This document shows positions 35,101-44,772 of a stretch of DNA of 64,000 bases, piece by piece. Each line of letters opens with the position of its first letter. Position 1 is the first letter of the stretch. The translations under genes were made by a program, and so were the position numbers. The notes beneath the pieces were generated by a model. That model searched no databases, was not told the origin of the DNA, and saw only the letters and a list, made by a program, of their open reading frames with translations. Location of the stretch: the NCBI RefSeq assembly GCF_947500065.1, contig NZ_CANMQT010000006.1, forward strand, positions 124,215-188,214, written 5' to 3'. The DNA comes from an uncultured Aquimarina sp. (lineage in GTDB: Bacteria > Bacteroidota > Bacteroidia > Flavobacteriales > Flavobacteriaceae).

Positions 35101-36123
35101 TCAAAACTTAATTCGGGATTTAGCCACAACACTCATATCGGTAAAATCTTTTTTGAGATATTTTAAATATCCAACGATCCCAATCATTGCTGCATTATCA
35201 GTTGTATATTCAAACTTAGGTATAAAAGTCTTCCATCCATACTTTTGCTCACCTTCCTTAAGAGCTTTTCGGATTCCTGAGTTGGCAGAAACTCCACCAC
35301 CAATTGCAATAGTTTTTATTCCAGTTTCTTTAGAAGCTTTTTTCAACTTGTCAATAAGAATATTAATAATTGTATATTGAATAGAAGCACATATGTCTTC
35401 TAGATTTTCTTGTATGAAGGTTGGATTTTCTTTTACCTGTTTTTGAATAAAATATAATACAGCTGTTTTGAATCCACTAAAACTGAAATTTAATCCATCT
35501 ACACGTGGTTTAGTAAATGGAAATGCTTTAGGGTTTCCAGATTGAGCGTGTTTATCAATTAAAGGTCCACCAGGATACTGTAGTCCTAATATTTTGGCAC
35601 TTTTATCAAAAGCTTCTCCAACAGCATCATCAATAGTTTCACCAATAACTTCCATATCGAAATGGTCATTAACTTTTACAATTTGGGTATGGCCACCGCT
35701 TATCGTTAAAGCTAGGAAAGGAAAATCCGGTTTGTCGAATTCATCTTCATCTATAAAATGTGCCAGAATGTGAGCTTGCATATGATTCACATCAATAAGA
35801 GGAATGTTTAAGGCTAGTGATAATGATTTTGCAAATGACGTGCCTACTAATAAAGATCCCATTAAACCAGGACCTCTGGTAAAGGCAATAGCGCTTAGAT
35901 CAGATTTGTTAATATTAGCTTGTTTTATGGCTTGATCAATTACAGGAACAATGTTTTGCTGGTGCGCTCTGGAAGCTAATTCTGGAACAACACCGCCATA
36001 TTGTTCATGAATTTTTTGTGTAGCAACAACATTTGATAATACACTACCGTTGCATAATATAGAGGCAGATGTATCATCACAAGAAGATTCAATACCTAAG
36101 ATGTATATATTTTGTGAGCTCAT
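35101..36123 (-). CDS. tsaD: tRNA N6-adenosine threonylcarbamoyltransferase
   Basis: A 340-residue Kae1/Qri7 family protein. It starts IYILGIESSCDDTSASIL with the ASKHA phosphate-1 motif, has the metal ligand pair NHMQAHILAH (HxxxH), the LTISGGHTQIV motif and the late IAIGGGVSANSGIR and TDNAAMIGI motifs. With TsaB and TsaE (not in this window) it installs the threonylcarbamoyl group on A37 of ANN-decoding tRNAs. A promoter with consensus -7 and -33 elements is visible upstream. Confidence 0.97.
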   Translation of the reverse strand: MSSQNIYILGIESSCDDTSASILCNGSVLSNVVATQKIHEQYGGVVPELASRAHQQNIVPVIDQAIKQANINKSDLSAIAFTRGPGLMGSLLVGTSFAKSLSLALNIPLIDVNHMQAHILAHFIDEDEFDKPDFPFLALTISGGHTQIVKVNDHFDMEVIGETIDDAVGEAFDKSAKILGLQYPGGPLIDKHAQSGNPKAFPFTKPRVDGLNFSFSGFKTAVLYFIQKQVKENPTFIQENLEDICASIQYTIINILIDKLKKASKETGIKTIAIGGGVSANSGIRKALKEGEQKYGWKTFIPKFEYTTDNAAMIGIVGYLKYLKKDFTDMSVVAKSRIKF

Positions 36124-36161
36124 TATGAGGAAAAGGGCATAGAAATTGTTAATATTGTCAG

Positions 36162-36188
36162 CAAAGTTAAAACAATAAAACGTATCAA
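36162..36188 (-). promoter_or_regulatory. promoter of tsaD
   Basis: On the minus strand a -33 TTG (36186-36188) is followed 16 bases later by TAACTTTG (36162-36169), which fits the Bacteroidetes -7 element TAnnTTTG. The leader to the tsaD start would be roughly 30 bases. Confidence 0.55.
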
Positions 36189-36204
36189 AAAATTCGGGAA
36201 AATA

Positions 36205-39200
36205 TTGAAAAGGGTATTGCTTACCCTTATCTCGCTATTTATACTACTAGTGGTACTGTTTTCTATTCCTGCAGTTCAAACATTTTTTGGTAGAAAAATC
36301 ACAAATTATCTAAACGATGAATATGGAGTAGATATTAATGTGGGTAGAGTAGGATTAACCTATTCTGGTGATGTTAATCTTAAAGAGATTTTTGTAAAAG
36401 ATCATCATAAGGATACCTTGGTATATGCAAAAAGTATTACAACTTCAATTCTTAATATTCGAGAAATTTCAAAAGGTCAACCAGAACTAGGAGATGTTGC
36501 CATAAATGATCTGACATTTAGAATGAAAATGTACAAGGATGAGAGTAGTGATAACCTAATGACTTTTATACGAAAATTTAATACAGGTAAAACAGTTACT
36601 TCGACTACTAAATTTCTATTAACCACTGGTAATGTTACTATGGAGAATAGTAAGTATAGTTATATAGATGAAAACCTTAATTCTCCAAGAATTGTTGTAT
36701 TAAGAGATGTTACCCTAGATGCTGAAAGCTTAAAAGTAGATGGTGAAGATTTTTATATTACCACCAATCTACTATCATTCAAAGATCATAGAGGCCTCAA
36801 TGTTTCTAATCTTAAAACTGGTTTTTCGATTACACCTACAGAAATGAAATTTCGTGAGTTGTTAATAGAAACGGTTGATTCTAAAATTGAAGGCGAAATT
36901 GTATTTTCATATGAGCGAGGAGGACTTGTAGATTTCGAAAACAGTGTAAATATTAATGCAGATTTCGGAAGAGCTACAATTTCAACGAATGATTTGATAC
37001 CTTTTTATAAAGAATTTGGAAGAGATGAAGATTTGTTACTTAAGAACACCATAGTAAAAGGTACTCTTAATGATTTTGAAATATTAAACTCGGATATTTC
37101 TGGACTAGATAGGTCTGTTATTCAGGGAGATATAAGAATAAGAAATGCTGTTACAAATGCGTCTAAATTTAGATTAGATGGTGATTTGAAAAATTTGACT
37201 ACAAATTACTACGATCTCGTTAATCTGTTACCAGGAATTTTGGGTGAATCATTACCAAAACAATTATATCAATTAGGAAGTGTCAAAGGTGTAGGTACTG
37301 CTATTGTAACAACCAAAGATGTTGACGTAGATATGGATTTCTTTTCTCAATTGGGAAAAATCAGTGCTTTCGTTTTATTGGGGGATTTAGATAATGTCAA
37401 AAAAGCAATATATAACGGTAATGTGATTTCTGATAATTTTAATGTCGGACAATTATTAGGGAAACCAAGATTAGGAAATGCGAATTTTGATATACACGTA
37501 GATGGAAGTGGTTTTACTTTAGAAAATCTAAATACTAAATTAGAAGGAGACATTAGAAAGCTAGAGTTTAATGGGTACTCTTATACAAACCTTAAAGTAA
37601 TAGGAAATCTAAAAGACCCTGTTTTTGATGGAAAATTGGTTTCGGATGATCCTAATGTAAAATTTAGTTTCAATGGAGTAGCTGATTTATCAGAAGAAAT
37701 CAATAACTATGATTTTACGGCAAATGTGGATCATATAGATTTAAATAAGCTAAATATTCTAACTAGAGATAGTATATCTGTTTTTAATGGTGATGTGATA
37801 ATGAAAATGAAAGGAACTGGCGTTAATGATGCTTTTGGTACCATTTCTTTTGAAAAAACCTTGTACAAAAACCAAAATGCAAGTTACTACTTTGATGATT
37901 TTGAGATCAATTCTAGTTTTGATAGTCAAAATGTAAGAACCATTACAATGAACAGTCCTGATATCATTGAAGGGAGTGTAAAAGGTGTTTTTAGATTTGA
38001 GAACGTATATGATCTGTTTCGTAATTCTATAGGTAGTTTATACACTAATTTTGAACCTACCGAGATAACAGATAATGAATTCATGGAATTCAATTTTAGG
38101 ATTTACAATAAAATTGTAGACGTGTTTTTTCCTGAAATCCAGTTTGCCCCTAATACATTTATTAAAGGGAAAGTAGAGAGTAACGATTCTGAATTTAAGC
38201 TTACATTCAAATCTCCATCCATCAGAGCATTCGATAACCTAATGAAAAAGGTAGATATTCAAGTGGATAATAAAAACCCATTATTTAATACCTACGTAGC
38301 AATAGATAGTATAGATTCCAAATATTATGATGTATCTAAGTTTAGTCTGATTAATGTAACGTTGAATGATACCTTGTTTATGCGATCAGAATTTAAAGGA
38401 GGTAAAAACAATGTAGATAATTATAACTTAGAGTTTTATCATACTATTAATGAAGATAATAATTCTGTATTAGGATTTAAGAAATCAGATTTTACTTTTA
38501 AAGGGTATACCTGGTATGCTAATCCTAATAAAAGTAAGAGTAACAATAAGATTATTTTTGATAATAATTTTCAGAACGTAGATATCCGATCTATTCTATT
38601 GAGTCATCAAAATGAACAGATAAGTGTTTCTGGTATTGTGGAAGGAAAAAATAATAAAGATATTAAGGCAACCTTCAAAGATGTAGATCTAAACAAAATT
38701 ACTCCGTATATAGAAAATCTAAAATTGTCTGGAGTAGTAGATGGAGATCTTTCGGTATTTCAGGATAAAGGTGTCTATTTCCCTAGTTCTACTGTCGTCA
38801 TTAACGATTTAACGATAAATGATTCAGAGTTAGGTGAGCTTAGACTAAATGCTTCGGGTAATGAGTCGCTGACGCAGTATAAGGTAAATACCAGATTATT
38901 GAATAAGGATAATTTAAAAACACTTTCGGCAATTGGATCTATAGATGTATCCGATAATAATCCTGATATGGATATTGATGTGAATTTGGATCAGCTTAAT
39001 ATGTCTGGATTTAGTGAATTAGGAGGGATTGTAATATCAGATCTTAGAGGATTTGTTTCAGGAAATGCTAAAGTGACCGGTAATTATGTGAACCCATCTA
39101 TTGATGGAGTTTTTACACTTAATGAAGCAGGCTTAAAAGTTCCATATCTAAATGTAGATCTTGATTTTGATGAAGGTTCTAGAATTGTCCTTAATGAGCA

Positions 39201-40632
39201 ACGTTTTAATTTTGATGACGTAGATATAACAGATACAAAGTATAAAACCAGAGGTGTTTTAGGAGGATATATTGGTCATCAACGTTTTTCCAAATGGGAG
39301 TTGGGTCTTAAATTAACTGCCAGTGAAAGGTTGTTAGTCCTTGATACTCAGGAAGATGAAGAATCTTTGTATTATGGAACAGGTTTCATAAGCGGAGATG
39401 CAACGATCGAAGGTCCTACGGATGGTCTAGTGATTAATGTAAATGCCACAACTGAAGAAGGAACAGAATTTAAAATTCCTTTAAACGAATCCGAATCAAT
39501 AGGAGATAATTCATATATACATTTTTTGACGCCGGAAGAAAAACAAGCACGACTTGATGGTAAAGAAATTGTTTTAAAGGATATAAAAGGGTTGGAACTT
39601 AATTTTGATCTTGATGTAAATGATAATGCTTTAGTAGAGGTTGTCGTGGATAAGAAAACAGGTAGCTCTCTAAAGGGTCGAGGAGCCGGAACACTACTTA
39701 TTGAGATTAATACGAACGGAAAATTTAATATGTGGGGTGATTTTGTGGCGTATGAGGGGAGCTATAATTTTAGATATGGTGCTTTGGTAGGTAAAGACTT
39801 TACAGTTAGATCTGGAGGAAGTATAAACTGGGATGGAAGTCCAACTAGAGCAAAGCTTAATCTTAGCGCAGTATATAAAACGGAAGCTAATCCAGCAGTG
39901 TTATTAGAGAATGCCACTATTAATCGAAAAATACCAGTTGAGGTAGTAGTTGATCTAAATGGTGAATTAATACAACCTGATCTTAATTTTAATATAGAAT
40001 TACCAAATTTGAGCTCTGTGGCCAAAAGTGAGTTAGAATATCAACTAGAAGATCAGGCAACAAAAGAACTTCAGGCATTATCATTAGTTACTCAAGGACA
40101 ATTTTATAGCGGAAACTTAGATCCAACTTTTATTACAGGGAATCTAGTTGAACGTGCTGCAGGATTAGTAAATGGTATATTCTCTGGGGATGATGATAAA
40201 TTTAGAGTTGGTGTAAACTATGTTCAAGGTAATAGAAATGTTGATCAGGAAGCTGCTGACCAGTTTGGAGTAACAGTGTCTACGCAGATCAATAATAAAA
40301 TATTGATTAATGGACGAGTAGGAGTTCCAATAGGAGGTGTCAGCGAATCTGTGGTAACGGGAGATGTTGAAGTAGAATACCTTTTTAATGAAGACGGAAC
40401 TTTAAAAGGAAAGATTTTTAATCGTCAGAATGAGATTCAATATATAGGAGAATCCCAAGGATATAAGCAGGGGCTTGGGCTATCATACTCTGTCGATTTT
40501 AATAATTTTGGCGAACTTTGGGATAAAGTTTTTAAATCTAAAAAGGTTAATGACACGTTGGTTGTAAAAGCAAAAGATACTTCCAAAATAGAGAAACCAG
40601 AATTTCTTAATTTTACAGAAAAGAATAAGTAA
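36205..40632 (+). CDS. TamB-like translocation/assembly module protein (DUF490)
   Basis: A 1475-residue protein read from a TTG start, which directly precedes a membrane anchor (residues 1-24, VLLTLISLFILLVVLFSI). The body is a long run of short beta strands typical of AsmA/TamB bridge proteins, and the C-terminal DUF490 region includes WGDFVAYEGSYNFRYGALVG and the GGSINWDGSPTRAKLNLSAV block. Relatives span the periplasm and help move lipids or outer membrane proteins. It is divergent from tsaD with an 81-base gap and followed by pfkA after 25 bases. The family is secure; the partner TamA-like protein is not in this window. Confidence 0.88.
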   Translation: MKRVLLTLISLFILLVVLFSIPAVQTFFGRKITNYLNDEYGVDINVGRVGLTYSGDVNLKEIFVKDHHKDTLVYAKSITTSILNIREISKGQPELGDVAINDLTFRMKMYKDESSDNLMTFIRKFNTGKTVTSTTKFLLTTGNVTMENSKYSYIDENLNSPRIVVLRDVTLDAESLKVDGEDFYITTNLLSFKDHRGLNVSNLKTGFSITPTEMKFRELLIETVDSKIEGEIVFSYERGGLVDFENSVNINADFGRATISTNDLIPFYKEFGRDEDLLLKNTIVKGTLNDFEILNSDISGLDRSVIQGDIRIRNAVTNASKFRLDGDLKNLTTNYYDLVNLLPGILGESLPKQLYQLGSVKGVGTAIVTTKDVDVDMDFFSQLGKISAFVLLGDLDNVKKAIYNGNVISDNFNVGQLLGKPRLGNANFDIHVDGSGFTLENLNTKLEGDIRKLEFNGYSYTNLKVIGNLKDPVFDGKLVSDDPNVKFSFNGVADLSEEINNYDFTANVDHIDLNKLNILTRDSISVFNGDVIMKMKGTGVNDAFGTISFEKTLYKNQNASYYFDDFEINSSFDSQNVRTITMNSPDIIEGSVKGVFRFENVYDLFRNSIGSLYTNFEPTEITDNEFMEFNFRIYNKIVDVFFPEIQFAPNTFIKGKVESNDSEFKLTFKSPSIRAFDNLMKKVDIQVDNKNPLFNTYVAIDSIDSKYYDVSKFSLINVTLNDTLFMRSEFKGGKNNVDNYNLEFYHTINEDNNSVLGFKKSDFTFKGYTWYANPNKSKSNNKIIFDNNFQNVDIRSILLSHQNEQISVSGIVEGKNNKDIKATFKDVDLNKITPYIENLKLSGVVDGDLSVFQDKGVYFPSSTVVINDLTINDSELGELRLNASGNESLTQYKVNTRLLNKDNLKTLSAIGSIDVSDNNPDMDIDVNLDQLNMSGFSELGGIVISDLRGFVSGNAKVTGNYVNPSIDGVFTLNEAGLKVPYLNVDLDFDEGSRIVLNEQRFNFDDVDITDTKYKTRGVLGGYIGHQRFSKWELGLKLTASERLLVLDTQEDEESLYYGTGFISGDATIEGPTDGLVINVNATTEEGTEFKIPLNESESIGDNSYIHFLTPEEKQARLDGKEIVLKDIKGLELNFDLDVNDNALVEVVVDKKTGSSLKGRGAGTLLIEINTNGKFNMWGDFVAYEGSYNFRYGALVGKDFTVRSGGSINWDGSPTRAKLNLSAVYKTEANPAVLLENATINRKIPVEVVVDLNGELIQPDLNFNIELPNLSSVAKSELEYQLEDQATKELQALSLVTQGQFYSGNLDPTFITGNLVERAAGLVNGIFSGDDDKFRVGVNYVQGNRNVDQEAADQFGVTVSTQINNKILINGRVGVPIGGVSESVVTGDVEVEYLFNEDGTLKGKIFNRQNEIQYIGESQGYKQGLGLSYSVDFNNFGELWDKVFKSKKVNDTLVVKAKDTSKIEKPEFLNFTEKNK

Positions 40633-40657
40633 CTTGATTAAATTTCATATACAATAA

Positions 40658-41644
40658 ATGGCTAAACAAATTAGGACTATTGGAGTAATGACATCTGGAG
40701 GAGATTCTCCTGGAATGAATGCTGCTATAAGAGCAGTAGCTCGTGCTTGTTCATATTACAATGTTAAGTGTATTGGATTTTATAGAGGTTTTCAGGGAAT
40801 GATAGAAAATGATTATTGTGAGATGACCGCCCGAAGTGTTCGTAATATTATAAGTTCAGGAGGAACTATTCTTAAATCGGCCCGTTCTGAAGAATTCAGA
40901 ACACCCGAAGGAAGAAAAAAGGCTGCCGAGAATCTAAAAAAAGCAAAGGTAGATGCCATGATATTGATAGGAGGTGATGGTACCTTTAATGGAGGAAAAA
41001 TCTTTAGTGAAGAATATGACGTTCCCGTTATAGGAGTTCCCGGAACAATTGATAATGATATAGCAGGTACTAATTTTACAATAGGGTATGATACCGCCTT
41101 AAATACCGTAGTAGAAGCTATCGACAAAATCAGAGATACTGCAAGTTCTCATGATCGCTTGTTTTTTATAGAAGTGATGGGACGTGATGCAGGTTTTATT
41201 GCATTGAATAGTGGAGTAGGAGCTGGAGCAGAAGAAATCCTTATTCCAGAAGAAGATCTTGGATTAGATAGACTGTTAGAATCTCTAAAACGAAGTAAAC
41301 GTTCTGGTAAGTCTTCGAGTATTGTGGTAGTTTGTGAGGGTGATAAAATAGGAAAAAACGTATACGAACTCGCGGATTATGTTACCGAGAATTTACCGGA
41401 TTACGATGTGAGAGTTACTGTTTTAGGCCACATGCAACGTGGAGGTTCTCCGTCTTGTTTTGATAGAACGCTTGCAAGTCGACTTTGTGTTAAGGCAGTA
41501 GAATTATTGTTAGATGGAGAAGAGAATGTAATGGTGGGGTTACTAAATAATAAGATTGTAGCTACCAATTTTGATGAAGGATTAAAAGAAGACCATAGTA
41601 TAAACAAAGAGTTACTGCGCATTTCAGATATACTGTCTGTTTAA
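40658..41644 (+). CDS. pfkA: ATP-dependent 6-phosphofructokinase
   Basis: A 328-residue group I PFK. It shows the ATP-binding loop MTSGGDSPGMNAAIRA, GGDGTFNGG, the catalytic PGTIDNDIAGTNFTIG with the key aspartates, and the fructose-6-phosphate-binding MGRDAGFIAL. GGDGT favours ATP rather than pyrophosphate as phosphate donor. It converts fructose 6-phosphate to fructose 1,6-bisphosphate in glycolysis. It follows the TamB-like gene closely and runs convergent to the cupin gene. Confidence 0.97.
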   Translation: MAKQIRTIGVMTSGGDSPGMNAAIRAVARACSYYNVKCIGFYRGFQGMIENDYCEMTARSVRNIISSGGTILKSARSEEFRTPEGRKKAAENLKKAKVDAMILIGGDGTFNGGKIFSEEYDVPVIGVPGTIDNDIAGTNFTIGYDTALNTVVEAIDKIRDTASSHDRLFFIEVMGRDAGFIALNSGVGAGAEEILIPEEDLGLDRLLESLKRSKRSGKSSSIVVVCEGDKIGKNVYELADYVTENLPDYDVRVTVLGHMQRGGSPSCFDRTLASRLCVKAVELLLDGEENVMVGLLNNKIVATNFDEGLKEDHSINKELLRISDILSV

Positions 41645-41651
41645 TAAATTA

Positions 41652-41990
41652 CTATTCATTTACTTTTTGTACCCTTTCCACAGAATCATGTTTAGATAGA
41701 GAAAGACGGATAATGCTATTTTCTGATGCAATGAGGTTATGAACGATATTCGGTTCTAAGGAAATCACATCACCTCTCTTAAGAATGTGCACCATATCAT
41801 ATACACCGAAACTAATTTCTCCTTCAAAAACTGCTACAGTTATTGGAAACTTGGTTTTGTGTTTTTTCATCTCTTGTCCTTTTCTAAATACAATTCGAAT
41901 TTCTTTAGTAGCCTCGTTTTCGATTAGCTTGGTGATTACCGGCTTTTTATCTCCATATGTAATATTCTTTAAGAATGATGTTAACTGCAT
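41652..41990 (-). CDS. small cupin-like protein of the NO module
   Basis: A 112-residue protein with a cupin-like core: RKGQEMKKHKTKFPITVAVFEG (quoted in part: MKKHKTKFPITVAVFEG) and KRGDVISLEPNIVHNLIASE, which follow the two cupin boxes. The first box keeps one histidine (KKHK) and the second one (VHNL), so a metal site is possible but reduced. It is divergent from the ferredoxin gene, and the 116-base gap between them holds an FNR-like palindrome with a -7 element about 30 bases away on each side. That suggests shared control with the nitric oxide reductase. Its biochemical role is unknown. Confidence 0.75.
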   Translation of the reverse strand: MQLTSFLKNITYGDKKPVITKLIENEATKEIRIVFRKGQEMKKHKTKFPITVAVFEGEISFGVYDMVHILKRGDVISLEPNIVHNLIASENSIIRLSLSKHDSVERVQKVNE

Positions 41991-42013
41991 ATCAATTGTG
42001 TTTTTAGTTATTC

Positions 42014-42021
42014 CAAAATTA
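42014..42021 (-). promoter_or_regulatory. -7 element of the cupin gene promoter
   Basis: TAATTTTG on the minus strand is an exact match to TAnnTTTG. Its first base is 29.5 bases from the centre of the FNR-like palindrome at 42044-42057, and the predicted start site leaves a leader of about 20 bases to the cupin ATG. Confidence 0.55.
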
Positions 42022-42043
42022 GGTGCTTTCTTTCTTCTGTTTT

Positions 42044-42057
42044 ATGAGTTAGATCAT
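42044..42057. promoter_or_regulatory. FNR/Crp-like operator between cupin and ferredoxin genes
   Basis: ATGAG-TTAG-ATCAT is an imperfect 5-4-5 palindrome of FNR type (TTGAT-N4-ATCAA in enterics). Including the flank, ATGAxxTxxATCATAAAAC is shared with the site upstream of norB (15 of 19 positions). It lies 29.5 bases from the cupin -7 element and 30.5 bases from TAGCTTCG (42081-42088) for the ferredoxin gene, the position expected of a class II activator. Confidence 0.6.
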
Positions 42058-42106
42058 AAAACAAAAAAGTATCATTATAGTAGCTTCGGGAAATAATTAG
42101 AATACT

Positions 42107-42424
42107 ATGTATACGCTATATGTTATTGATACTATTGGAGATCACCATATACTGAAGTTTAAAATATTCGAATATAAAAACCTTATGGAACTATTGATAA
42201 ATAGATTGTATGATGATATAGGAGCATGCAAAGGTAGAGGGCTTTGTGGTACTTGTCATATCAGAATAAATTCCTCTATAGTGCCATTTAAGTTTCCTGA
42301 AGGAATAGAGAAAAGAACATTGTTTAATCAGTTAGAATATTATTCAAATAGTAGACTTGCCTGTCAAGTACTGTTAGATAAGCAATTGGATAATTCACGT
42401 ATAGAAATTATAGGAGGAGATTAA
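42107..42424 (+). CDS. [2Fe-2S] ferredoxin
   Basis: A 105-residue plant-type ferredoxin. The cluster ligands are the cysteines of GACKGRGLCGTCHIRI (C-x5-C-x2-C) and a fourth in SRLACQVLLDK. The loop before the first cysteine is typical of adrenodoxin or Isc-type ferredoxins. It lies between the FNR-like operators and 98 bases upstream of norB, so it may feed electrons to a partner of the NO module or serve repair of damaged Fe-S clusters; both roles are inference. It has its own promoter in the cupin/ferredoxin gap. Confidence 0.88.
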   Translation: MYTLYVIDTIGDHHILKFKIFEYKNLMELLINRLYDDIGACKGRGLCGTCHIRINSSIVPFKFPEGIEKRTLFNQLEYYSNSRLACQVLLDKQLDNSRIEIIGGD

Positions 42425-42445
42425 TTTTTAAATATGTTTCCTAAC

Positions 42446-42489
42446 ATGATCTGAATCATAAAACTTAGATAATTCGGATGGTAGTTTTG
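42446..42489 (+). promoter_or_regulatory. norB promoter with FNR-like operator
   Basis: ATGAT-CTGA-ATCAT (42446-42459) is a perfect 5-4-5 palindrome. TAGTTTTG (42482-42489) matches TAnnTTTG and starts 29.5 bases from its centre, so the site would sit at about -41. The flank ATAAAAC is shared with the site at 42044. The norB ATG at 42523 follows 33 bases later. Confidence 0.65.
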
Positions 42490-42522
42490 TGTCTAAAATT
42501 ATTAGAAATCAAAACTAGAACC

Positions 42523-44772
42523 ATGAAAAAAATATGGATAGCATTTACCACTATTGTAGTATTATCTTTTACTGCTTTAATTTGGGTAGGAATAAAAATA
42601 TATCAAGAAAGACCTCCAATACCAGAGAAAGTATTGGTTAAGGATACAAATGAGGTCTTATTTACAAAAGAAAACATACAAAGAGGACAAAATGTATGGG
42701 AATCTATCGGAGGTATGGAAGTGGGATCAATATGGGGACATGGAAGCTATGTTGCTCCAGATTGGTCGGCAGACTGGATTCATAAAGAAGCAGTGTTTTT
42801 ATTAAATAAATGGTCTGCGCCTTACGGAAAAGAGTATGAAGACTTATCATTAGAAAACCAAGCTTTATTAAAAGGAAGATTGGTGTATCAGGTAAAGACA
42901 AATACCTACGATACAATTACCCAAAACGTCACCATAACAGAAGATAGAAAAGAAGCAATTCTTTCAAATTCGAAACATTATAAAGATATTTTTTCAAAAG
43001 GTCACGAGAAGTATGCAATACCAAAACAGATGCTTACTGATGAATCTAAATTAGACGATCTAAGTGCATTTCTTTTTTGGACTTCCTGGGCAGCTTCAAC
43101 TAACAGAATAAATGATGATATTACGTATACTTCTAATTGGCCACACGAACCGTTGATAGATAATACAATAACTGCAGATGCTCAAATATGGTCTGGGTTT
43201 TCTATTGTTTTATTGCTGCTGTTTATATCTATTATGGTATGGTACCATATTAGAAGTAGTCACAATGATGAGCAAAATGATCAAGTTCCTGAGACTAATC
43301 CTTTACGAGATATTAAGTTATTTCCATCACAGAGAGCAACCCTAAAGTATTTTTTAGTGATTAGTTTTTTGATTGCATTGCAAGTAGTTCTTGGAATTAT
43401 TACAGTTCATTATAGTGTAGAAGGACAGGCGTTTTTTGGGTTTGAGTTGTCCAAATATCTTCCATACACAATAAGCAGGACCTGGCATACACAATTAGCG
43501 ATCTTTTGGATTGCTGCAGCTTGGTTATCTACAGGATTATTTATCGCTCCGCTAGTAAGCAATAGAGAATTAAAGTTTCAAAAATTCGGAATCAATTTCC
43601 TTTTCATAGCTATAATAATCGTCGTTCTTGGATCTATGGTTGGAGAATGGCTTGGTGTTAAACAGTATTTAGAATTAACAACAAATTTCTTTTTTGGGCA
43701 TCAAGGATATGAATATATGGATCTTGGGAGGTTTTGGCAGATATTATTAGCAGTTGGTTTAGTACTATGGGTATTTTTAGTAGGCAGGCATATTATTATA
43801 GGCATCAGACGAAAAGATAATACAAGAAACCTGTTGATTTTATTTTTGATATCAGTTATAGCTATTGGAGCATTTTTCTTTTCAGGATTAATGTACGGAG
43901 AAAATACATCTTTATCTGTAATAAATTATTGGAGATGGTGGCTGGTTCATCTATGGGTAGAAGGTTTTTTTGAAGTATTTGCAACTGTAGTTATAGCATT
44001 TCTATTTGTAAAAATGAAACTTATAAAAGAAAAGCCTGCAGGCAGAGTTACTGTGTTGTCTGCGATTATATTTCTTTCGGGAGGAATCATAGGTACATTA
44101 CATCATTTGTATTTTTCGGGAACACCGGTTCATGCTATTGCTTTTGGTGCAACATTTAGTGCGTTAGAAGTTGTACCACTGACTCTAATTGGTTATGAGA
44201 TATGGGAAAATTGGAATCTATTAAAAATGAAAAAATGGGTACAGGAGTTTAAATGGCCAATCTATTTCTTTCTTGCGGTGTCATTTTGGAATATGTTAGG
44301 AGCAGGAGTATTTGGTTTTCTGATAAACCCGCCAATAGCATTGTATTATATTCAAGGTCTTAACACAACTGCAGTGCATGCGCATACAGCGCTGTTTGGT
44401 GTGTATGGTATGCTCGGAATGGGATTAATACTGTTCTCATTGAGAATGATATCCAATTCCATCTGGAATGATAAAGTATTGAAAATTTCATTCTGGTCTT
44501 TAAACATTGGTTTATTAGCAATGGTAGTATTTAGTTTGTTACCACAGGGAATCATTCAAACATTAGCATCCATTAAACATGGATATTGGTATGCAAGAAG
44601 TGAAGAGTTGTTGTATTCTCCAACGTTTCAAGTTATCAAATGGTTACGGATAATAGGGGATGTTATTTTCTCTGTAGGAATAGGGTATTTTTGTTGGTTT
44701 ACTATTAAAGAAACTTTAGCTTGTATTGGCAAAAAGGAGACAAAAGAAAGTCTAAAATCAGTAAAGGCATGA
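42523..44772 (+). CDS. norB: quinol-dependent nitric oxide reductase (qNOR)
   Basis: About 749 residues from the ATG at 42523, which places a membrane helix (IWIAFTTIVVLSFTALIWVG) at the N-terminus; an ATG 45 bases earlier would add a poor extension. The first 240 residues are the extracytoplasmic cytochrome c-like domain without a CxxCH haem motif, as in quinol-type enzymes. The heme-copper-type core has about 12 helices with conserved histidines: HLWVEGFFE (near 476), LHHLYFSGT (near 527) and VHAHTALFGVYG (near 618). It reduces NO to N2O with quinol electrons at the inner membrane. An FNR-like operator lies upstream, and the downstream 4-TM gene overlaps it (ATGA). Confidence 0.95.
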   Translation: MKKIWIAFTTIVVLSFTALIWVGIKIYQERPPIPEKVLVKDTNEVLFTKENIQRGQNVWESIGGMEVGSIWGHGSYVAPDWSADWIHKEAVFLLNKWSAPYGKEYEDLSLENQALLKGRLVYQVKTNTYDTITQNVTITEDRKEAILSNSKHYKDIFSKGHEKYAIPKQMLTDESKLDDLSAFLFWTSWAASTNRINDDITYTSNWPHEPLIDNTITADAQIWSGFSIVLLLLFISIMVWYHIRSSHNDEQNDQVPETNPLRDIKLFPSQRATLKYFLVISFLIALQVVLGIITVHYSVEGQAFFGFELSKYLPYTISRTWHTQLAIFWIAAAWLSTGLFIAPLVSNRELKFQKFGINFLFIAIIIVVLGSMVGEWLGVKQYLELTTNFFFGHQGYEYMDLGRFWQILLAVGLVLWVFLVGRHIIIGIRRKDNTRNLLILFLISVIAIGAFFFSGLMYGENTSLSVINYWRWWLVHLWVEGFFEVFATVVIAFLFVKMKLIKEKPAGRVTVLSAIIFLSGGIIGTLHHLYFSGTPVHAIAFGATFSALEVVPLTLIGYEIWENWNLLKMKKWVQEFKWPIYFFLAVSFWNMLGAGVFGFLINPPIALYYIQGLNTTAVHAHTALFGVYGMLGMGLILFSLRMISNSIWNDKVLKISFWSLNIGLLAMVVFSLLPQGIIQTLASIKHGYWYARSEELLYSPTFQVIKWLRIIGDVIFSVGIGYFCWFTIKETLACIGKKETKESLKSVKA

